NCBI RefSeq assembly: GCF_029846255.1
Contig: NZ_JARVWQ010000001.1
Span: forward strand, 1,550,001 to 1,614,000
Length of the DNA stretch: 64,000 bases
Direction: 5' to 3'
From: Amnibacterium sp. CER49
Lineage (GTDB): Bacteria; Actinomycetota; Actinomycetes; Actinomycetales; Microbacteriaceae
The position numbers and the translations under genes are program-made. Positions 58,864 through 64,000 of this stretch are shown one piece after another. The first letter of the stretch is position 1, and every line of letters begins with the position of its first letter. The notes beneath the pieces are model-generated. The model had not been told where the DNA came from and did not search any database. It saw only the letters and a list, made by a program, of their open reading frames with translations.

Positions 58864-60279
58864 ATGGTCACGACCTCGACCACGTCCCTGTCGGGGCTCG
58901 GCCTCACCGGGCTCTCGAGCGGTCTCGACACGAGCAGCATCGTGTCGAAGCTCATGTCGATCGAGCAGGCGCCGCAGACGGCGCTGAAGACCCGGCTCTC
59001 GACGCTCTCCACCTACCGAGCCGCCCTGCAGGGCATCAACTCGCAGCTCGCCTCGATCGCGTCCGCGGCCAGCACCGCGTCGACGCCCGGCGGCCTCAAC
59101 GCCTTCACGGCGACCACCGACTCGACCACCGTGAGCGCGTCCGCCGACGCGACCGCGAACGTCGGCAGCCTCACCTTCACCGTCGGCGCCGTCGCCGCCG
59201 CCCAGACGTCGGTCACCGATGCGATGACCTCCTGGCCCGACACCTCGTCGGCGACGCCGAGCATCACCATCACGACCGGCACGGGCGCGACCGCCAAGTC
59301 CGTCCCGGTGACCGCGAAATCGGCGAACCTCGACGACGTGGTCGCCGCCATCAACGGCGGTGCGACGGGTGTCACCGCGACCAAGGTCGCTGCCGGCACG
59401 GACGCCTCCGGCAACCCGCAGTACCGCCTCCAGCTCCGCTCGAACAGCTCCGGCACCGCGAACGCCTTCTCGGTCGCCGAGGGCGGCTCAGCCTCCGGCC
59501 CCGCGCTGCCGACGACCACGGTCACCACCGCCGCCGACGCGAGCATCACGCTCTACGGCGGCACCGCCGCGCAGCAGACCGTCACCTCGTCGTCGAACAC
59601 CTTCTCGAACCTCCTGACGGGCGTCGGCGTCACGGTCACGACCACGTCGAGCACGCCCGTCACGCTCACCATCGCGTCGGACCCGAGCAAGGCCGTCGCG
59701 AGCGCCAAGTCGCTCACGGGGAGCCTCGTCTCGCTGCTCTCGACGATCGCGACGCAGTCGGCGATCTCGACCTCGTCGAACACGAGCGGCGGTACGACGA
59801 GCACGTCGACGAGCGGCAGCGTCTTCACCGGCGACTCCTTCGTCCGCGACGTGAACAGCCAGCTGCTCAGCGCGGTCTCCGCGCCGGTGAACGGCGCCTC
59901 GCTGTCGTCGATCGGCATCAACCTCACGAAGACCGGAACGATCACGTTCGACCAGGACGCCTTCACGAAGGCGATGCAGTCGGACCCGGCCGGCACGATG
60001 TCGACCTTCCAGGCGGTCGCGCAGCGGGTCGCGGATGCCGCGAACACGATCTCCGCGCCCTACACCGGCACCCTCTCGACGAAGATCACCTCCGAGCAGG
60101 GGCAGGAGTCGCAGCTCTCCTCGCAGATCAGCGACTGGGACGCCCGCCTCGCGACGATCCAGACGCAGTACACGAACGAGTTCAACGCGATGGAGGCGGC
60201 GCTCAGCAACCTCTCCGCGCAGTCGTCCTGGCTCACATCCCAGATCAACGGCCTGTCCACCTCCAGCAGCAAGCCCTGA
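58864..60279 (+). CDS. fliD: Flagellar filament cap protein
   Basis: 471 residues. The N-terminal GLGLTGLSSGLDTSSIVSKL is the FliD HAP2 N-domain. The middle is very rich in Ser and Thr and low in complexity, with T/S runs (TSWPDTSSATPSITITTGTG). The C-terminus has the HAP2 C-domain with ISDWDARLATIQTQYTNEFN. FliD caps the filament tip and guides flagellin assembly. AGGGGAGGAG lies before the ATG. fliS follows after 11 bases. Confidence 0.94.
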   Translation: MVTTSTTSLSGLGLTGLSSGLDTSSIVSKLMSIEQAPQTALKTRLSTLSTYRAALQGINSQLASIASAASTASTPGGLNAFTATTDSTTVSASADATANVGSLTFTVGAVAAAQTSVTDAMTSWPDTSSATPSITITTGTGATAKSVPVTAKSANLDDVVAAINGGATGVTATKVAAGTDASGNPQYRLQLRSNSSGTANAFSVAEGGSASGPALPTTTVTTAADASITLYGGTAAQQTVTSSSNTFSNLLTGVGVTVTTTSSTPVTLTIASDPSKAVASAKSLTGSLVSLLSTIATQSAISTSSNTSGGTTSTSTSGSVFTGDSFVRDVNSQLLSAVSAPVNGASLSSIGINLTKTGTITFDQDAFTKAMQSDPAGTMSTFQAVAQRVADAANTISAPYTGTLSTKITSEQGQESQLSSQISDWDARLATIQTQYTNEFNAMEAALSNLSAQSSWLTSQINGLSTSSSKP

Positions 60280-60290
60280 AGGTTCCTCCG

Positions 60291-60710
60291 ATGCGCAACA
60301 ACTTCGCCGCCGCCCGCAGCATGTACCAGCGGGACTCGGTGCTCTCCGCGTCCCCCGCGAAGATCCTCACGATGCTCTACGACCGGCTGCTGCTCGACCT
60401 GCAGCGGGCCGAGGTCGCGCAGCGCGCGGAGGAGTGGCCGAACGCCGGCCCGCACCTGATCCACGCGCAGGACATCGTCACCGAGCTCATGACGTCGCTG
60501 AAGCCCGAGCTGTGGGACGGCGGACCGGCGCTGCTCGCCCTCTACGTGTACGTGCAGCAGCAGATGGTCGCCGCGAACGTGCGCCGCGACATCGGCAAGA
60601 CCCGCGAGTGCATCCGCCTGCTCGAGCCGCTGCGCACCGCGTGGCACGAGGCCGCGCTGCAGGTGTCGATGACCGAGGCGGCGCACCGCCGCGATGCCGT
60701 TGCCGGCTGA
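60291..60710 (+). CDS. fliS: Flagellin export chaperone FliS
   Basis: 139 residues. SVLSASPAKILTMLYDRLLL near residue 16 is the FliS signature, and the body is a four-helix bundle ending in MTEAAHRRDAVAG. FliS binds the flagellin C-terminus and prevents premature polymerisation. It follows fliD closely. The next gene starts 17 bases inside its 3' end. Confidence 0.95.
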   Translation: MRNNFAAARSMYQRDSVLSASPAKILTMLYDRLLLDLQRAEVAQRAEEWPNAGPHLIHAQDIVTELMTSLKPELWDGGPALLALYVYVQQQMVAANVRRDIGKTRECIRLLEPLRTAWHEAALQVSMTEAAHRRDAVAG

Positions 60711-60993
60711 CCTCGCCTGGGCGATCGTCCTCGACGATCTCGACGCCCGCCTCGCCGCCGCGGAGGCCGGCGACCTGTCCGGTCTTGCCGGCTGGACGGC
60801 CCCGGCTGAGGACCTGCCGGCGATGACGGCGGACGAGTCCGCGCGCGCCGCCGTGATCGCCGAGCGCCAGGCTCGACTCGGAGACGTCCTCCGCGTCCGC
60901 AGCACGCGGGCCGCGCACGCCCGCAGCACCATGCACCGCGCGAGCTACCGCGCGGCGGACAAGCCCGCGGTGTACGTGGACCAGGCGCTCTAG
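60694..60993 (+). CDS. Hypothetical protein in the fliT position
   Basis: 99 residues, helical and Ala-rich (VLDDLDARLAAAEAGDLSGL). It has no family signature I can name. Its start overlaps fliS by 17 bases, and it occupies the slot where FliT-type chaperones are encoded in other bacteria. A chaperone or regulator of FliD is therefore plausible by position only. The ORF ends in a hairpin shared with the converging HNH pseudogene. Confidence 0.7.
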   Translation: MPLPADLAWAIVLDDLDARLAAAEAGDLSGLAGWTAPAEDLPAMTADESARAAVIAERQARLGDVLRVRSTRAAHARSTMHRASYRAADKPAVYVDQAL

Positions 60994-61011
60994 CCGGTCG
61001 ACCACCGGCTA
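60991..61011. terminator. Hairpin spanning both stop codons of a convergent pair
   Basis: TAGCCGGT (60991-60998) pairs with ACCGGCTA (61004-61011), loop CGACC. The stem includes the TAG of the plus-strand fliT-position gene and the TAG (reverse) of the HNH gene. It is a probable bidirectional terminator. Confidence 0.65.
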
Positions 61012-62392
61012 CGCGGCTTCGGTCGCCGGTCCGCCTCGCGCGTGCCATCGGTGGCGTTGCATCCGGTGCTTCGGGAGCGGGTCGCCCTGCCAGAGCTGGG
61101 GGATGAGGTACCGGTCGCCGTCGTGGACCACGATCTGCCATCGACTGAGCGGTTCGTGGATGAGGTGGTGGTGGTGGCTGCACAGCAGCACGCCGTTCTC
61201 GAGATCGGTGGCGCCGGCGTCGCGGTTCCACCAGGCGATGTGGTGCGCGTCGCACCAGGCGGACGGTGCGGTGCAGCCGGGCCAGGCGCAGCCGCCGTCG
61301 CGGGCGGCGAGGGCCTTCTTCTGCGCCGCTGAGAACAGCCGGGTCCTGCGGCCGAGGGCGAGGGGCTCGCCGGAGAGGTCGGTGACGAGCAAGCGCGAAG
61401 TACCGGAGCACTGCAGCCGCTCCACCGTCGGCACCGAGAAGCGGGCCAGGACTCCATCGGGGTGAGCCGGCGCCCTGCCGCCGCTCGAGCTCGTCGATCG
61501 TGATCACGGTGATCACCTCATGCGGGCTCGCCGGCGATCCGCCGGTGCCTTCCTGCTCGGCGCGCACGCCGGCGCGGAAGGCCGACCAGAGGGCGTCGGA
61601 GTGGTGCTGGGCGCGGGTGCGGCCGTCCTGGGCGGCCTCGTGCCATTCCAGGTCCTCCCCGTCGTCGGGATTGCGGACGAAGGTGGTGCCGCGGCGGTGG
61701 GCGTCGAGGAACGCCTCGATCTCAGCGCGGGTCTGCGCCGAGATCACGGCGGACAGGGTCGACGAGCCATCGGCACGGACGCGACCGAGCTTCAGGGACT
61801 CCTTGCGCCGCTGCTCCCGCTCATCCGGCTCCGCCCCGTCCGGATCCAGCGCCTGGGTCCACATGTGTGCCACCACCGCGAGCACATCCACCGGGGCGGT
61901 GCGCGCGGTATTCGTCAGGAATGCCTCCGCGGCCTCGAGGTCCTCGTCCGCCGCCCGGCGCCGAGCACTGTCGAGGGTGACGAGGATCAGCCGCGCGGAC
62001 TCCAGCGGCACCGACCCCTGCTGCACGGCATCCGCCAGCATCGGCGCCCGCCCGGGCAGCGGCTCGTCGGTGAAGGACCACCGCGGGGCGAGGGCGCTGC
62101 CCAGCGAGATGCGCCGCTTCGCCTCGCTCGTGCTGATCAGCAGCCGCTCGGCGAGCAGCTCCTTGCCGCCCTTCTGCTCCTGCCGGGCCGCCAGGCTCTC
62201 GGTGCCGAGCGCCGGCCGCGATCGGTGCTCGATCTCGGCGGCGACCGCGATGCGCCGGGCGTCGACGATGCGGCCGAGCTCCTCCCACGCGGCGGCATCG
62301 GCGAGCAGATCGCTGTCGGTGGAGCGACGATCGGCGCCGCTCAGCGCGCGCGCAGCGCCCGTGAGGCGCTTCACCACAGCTGTCGACTCCAT
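61009..62392 (-). pseudogene. DUF222/HNH endonuclease, frameshifted
   Basis: The N-terminal part (from 62392, MESTAVVKRLTGAARAL) carries the DUF222 domain, with TSEAKRRISLGSALAPR near residue 90. Its frame continues normally to DELERRQ at 61475. The HNH nuclease part (GGCAWPGCTAPSAWCDAHHI, WWNRDAGATDLENGVLLC) lies in a different frame, beginning APAHPDGVLARFS at 61473. Reading one base fewer in the G-run at 61475-61473 (minus strand) joins the two into one normal protein of about 460 residues. It is either a pseudogene or a sequencing error. The family occurs in many copies in related genomes and is often a passenger. It sits between fliS/fliT and flgB. Confidence 0.85.
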
Positions 62393-62519
62393 GCCCAGAC
62401 CCTGTCACGGGGGTCCGACACTGCCTGCGTAGTTCTGCCGCTGACCGGGGCTTCCGCGTGCAGCCCCTCGGCGTGGTGGGCGTGGTCGCGGCGGGAGGCG
62501 CTCGCCCGGGGGTCATGGC

Positions 62520-62551
62520 CCCCGAAGAGGGGGTCAAAAACGTGCTAACGG
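62520..62551 (+). promoter_or_regulatory. flgB promoter region with flagellar box 3
   Basis: CCCCGAAGAGGGGG (62520-62533) is followed after ten bases by GCTAACGG (62544-62551), 139 bases before flgB. The GGGGGTCA within it also occurs as a second copy at 62508-62515. The 298-base stretch 62393-62690 holds no other supported element apart from GGGATCCGCG at 62569-62578. Confidence 0.55.
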
Positions 62552-62690
62552 GGCACGGTGTTGCAACCGGGATCCGCGTGATCGGCCGCTTAGTGTCACC
62601 ACAACTCTCCGGAGCACGGATCGCTCGGAGCTTCTCCCAGGCCATGGATTCGGCCGCTTTCCACTCTTCCTCCTCGGATGGATCGCGCCC

Positions 62691-63032
62691 GTGTTCGATT
62701 CGGTCACCATCAACGCCTTGAGCAGTGCGCTCGACGGCCTCGCCGAACGGCAGAACGTCATCGCGAACAACATCGCGAACGTGAACACGCCGAACTACCA
62801 CGCGAAGGTCGTCAGCTTCGAGAACGCGCTCAGCGCCTCCGTCGCGAACGGCAGCGGCGTGGTCTCCGCGACCGAGTCCGTCTCCGACGCCCCGACGCAG
62901 CAGAACGGCAACAACGTGAGCCTCGACTCCGAGACGCTGAACAACATCGAGACCGTGCTCCGCTACCAGTTCGCGACGCGCGCCATCAACATGGACTTCG
63001 ACGCGACCTCCGCGGCCCTCGGGACGAACTGA
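62691..63032 (+). CDS. flgB: Flagellar basal-body rod protein FlgB
   Basis: 113 residues. DGLAERQNVIANNIANVNTP near residue 15 is the rod-protein signature. NNVSLDSETLNNIETVLRYQ and the final coil with MDFDATSAALGTN complete the fold. FlgB forms the proximal rod. No good ribosome site precedes the GTG start, so the start is family-based. Its TGA shares a base with the flgC ATG. Confidence 0.94.
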   Translation: MFDSVTINALSSALDGLAERQNVIANNIANVNTPNYHAKVVSFENALSASVANGSGVVSATESVSDAPTQQNGNNVSLDSETLNNIETVLRYQFATRAINMDFDATSAALGTN

Positions 63033-63418
63033 TGGACGCGATCAACATCGCCGCCACGGCGCTCAACACGCACCAGGCGTGGCTCAACGCGCTCTCGAAC
63101 AACATCGCGAACATCAACGACGCGAAGAACCCGAGCCAGAGCGCGTTCCAGGCCGAGTACATCCAGGCCAACGAGGTCGCCGGCAACAACGGCGTCGCCG
63201 TCGGGGGCGTGCAGCACGGCAGCGCCGTCGGCCGCCTCGTCTACGACCCCTCGAACCCCGTCGCGGACAAGGACGGCTACGTCCGCATGCCCGACATCGA
63301 CCTCGGCGAGCAGATGAGCGACCTCATCCTGGCGCAGCGCGGCTACGAGGCGAACGCCTCCGTCGTCGACCGGGCCAAGGCCACCTACGAGGCAGCCCTG
63401 CAGATCGGACGTGGCTGA
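63032..63418 (+). CDS. flgC: Flagellar basal-body rod protein FlgC
   Basis: 128 residues. NTHQAWLNALSNNIANIN near residue 12 is the rod N-terminal domain. DGYVRMPDIDLGEQMSDLIL and AQRGYEANASVVDRAKATYE are the FlgC C-terminal motif. It forms the rod with FlgB. It is coupled by one-base overlaps (TGATG) with both neighbours. Confidence 0.95.
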   Translation: MDAINIAATALNTHQAWLNALSNNIANINDAKNPSQSAFQAEYIQANEVAGNNGVAVGGVQHGSAVGRLVYDPSNPVADKDGYVRMPDIDLGEQMSDLILAQRGYEANASVVDRAKATYEAALQIGRG

Positions 63419-63732
63419 TGGCCATCGCCGCCATCCCCGGCATCTCGGGTGCCGCGGGGATCCAGCTCCCCACGACCCCCGCCACCTCCGGCGTCTCCCC
63501 GACGTCCGGCACGAGCTTCGGCAACGTCCTCACGAACGCCGTCGACAACCTCTCGTCCGTGCAGGCGACCGCCGACAGCGCGGCCATCAAGGCCGTCACG
63601 AGCGGTGACCTCACCGACATCCACCAGGCGACGCTCGCCGCCACGAGGGCCCAGGTGACGATGCAGCTCGTCTCCGCGGTCCGCAACAAGGGCATCGAGG
63701 CGTTCAACCAGATCATGAACATGCAGGCCTGA
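63418..63732 (+). CDS. fliE: Flagellar hook-basal body protein FliE
   Basis: 104 residues. FGNVLTNAVDNLSSVQATAD and DIHQATLAATRAQVTMQLVS near residue 65, ending in the RNKGIEAFNQIMNMQA C-terminus, are typical of FliE, the junction between the MS ring and the rod. It starts on the base that ends flgC and ends one base into fliF. Confidence 0.94.
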   Translation: MAIAAIPGISGAAGIQLPTTPATSGVSPTSGTSFGNVLTNAVDNLSSVQATADSAAIKAVTSGDLTDIHQATLAATRAQVTMQLVSAVRNKGIEAFNQIMNMQA

Positions 63733-64000
63733 TGAAGAGCATGAACGGTGCGGCGAGGCGGCTCCTCGCGACGATCGGCGACTTCACCGTCGCCCAGAAG
63801 ACCCTCGCCGTGATCGGCGTCGCGATCCTCGCGCTCGGCGGCTTCGCGCTCTCGAGCTGGCTCGGCCGGCCCACCTACTCGCCGCTGTTCACCGGCCTCT
63901 CGTCCTCCGACGCGAGCGGCGTCGTCGCCCAGCTGCAGAAGGACAAGGTCGACTACCAGCTCTCCGACGGCGGCGCGACGATCCTCGTCCCCGCCGACAA
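63732..64000 (+). CDS. fliF: Flagellar MS-ring protein FliF, N-terminal part (3' end outside window)
   Basis: The first 89 residues are present. A membrane segment lies near residues 22-42 (QKTLAVIGVAILALGGFALS). Next is the ring-building region with the landmark PTYSPLFTGLSSSDASGVVA and LQKDKVDYQLSDGGATILVP. FliF assembles the MS ring on which the motor and export gate are built. TGATG coupling with fliE indicates one operon continuing beyond the window. Confidence 0.94.
   Translation, partial: MKSMNGAARRLLATIGDFTVAQKTLAVIGVAILALGGFALSSWLGRPTYSPLFTGLSSSDASGVVAQLQKDKVDYQLSDGGATILVPAD

Noticed and set aside
61009-62392. HNH gene as a functional homing endonuclease or group I intron element
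   Set aside because: It is the DUF222-type stand-alone family, is frameshifted, and does not interrupt any gene.

Overview
The window is a GC-rich (roughly 70% or more by eye) bacterial chromosome segment with no foreign-looking block. The rpoB and rpoC sequences, DUF222-type HNH endonuclease, TTG/GTG starts and many genes that appear leaderless point to an actinobacterium of the Micrococcales, most likely a motile Microbacteriaceae member. That placement is inference from protein character, not from a search.

Layout. 1-1394 holds the 3' part of a GH65 disaccharide phosphorylase, which converges on radA (1510-2835). A tRNA-Ser(CGA) with a long perfect hairpin follows. 3150-11451 is a carbohydrate island: a minus-strand run of ABC binding protein, two permeases, a ThuA-like protein, a Gfo/Idh/MocA oxidoreductase and a GH127 beta-L-arabinofuranosidase-like enzyme. 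A LacI regulator is read divergently, and two AAGCGCTT-centred operator-like sites lie between. 11452-16404 carries two zinc-dependent formaldehyde-dehydrogenase-like genes. Each transcription unit is preceded by the same near-perfect palindrome, and a DUF2254 membrane protein follows. 16415-21897 has LuxR and TetR regulators, an NAD(P)-binding reductase under a TetR-type operator, an unknown one-TM protein, an FAD monooxygenase and a GNAT acetyltransferase.

21873-26615 has an LssY_C protein, a large acyl-CoA oxidase and an F420-type LLM oxidoreductase. 26736-31124 is a tight four-gene catabolic operon: TIM-barrel isomerase, beta-hydroxyacid dehydrogenase, GpsA-like dehydrogenase and FGGY kinase. 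It looks like a polyol or sugar-acid pathway of unknown substrate. 31129-36547 holds small housekeeping genes, including a Ser/Thr kinase with a GAF-like tail coupled to a 50-residue zinc ribbon, a MarR regulator, an SGNH hydrolase, YbaK and Nei. lhr (36540-41285) overlaps nei, a DNA-repair pairing. 41346-44787 is a set of small single genes.

44788-52720 is the rpoB-rpoC operon with a clear promoter and terminator. From 53490 to the end is a flagellar cluster: flgN-flgK-flgL-fliW on the minus strand; a FliA/WhiG-type sigma factor, fliC, fliD, fliS and a FliT-position protein on the plus strand; then flgB-flgC-fliE-fliF, with fliF cut by the window edge. A DUF222/HNH endonuclease gene broken by one frameshift sits inside it. 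Three flagellar upstream regions share a C4-N5-G4 inverted repeat followed by a GCTAACGG-like element.

No CRISPR array, prophage, insertion sequence or toxin-antitoxin pair was recognised.
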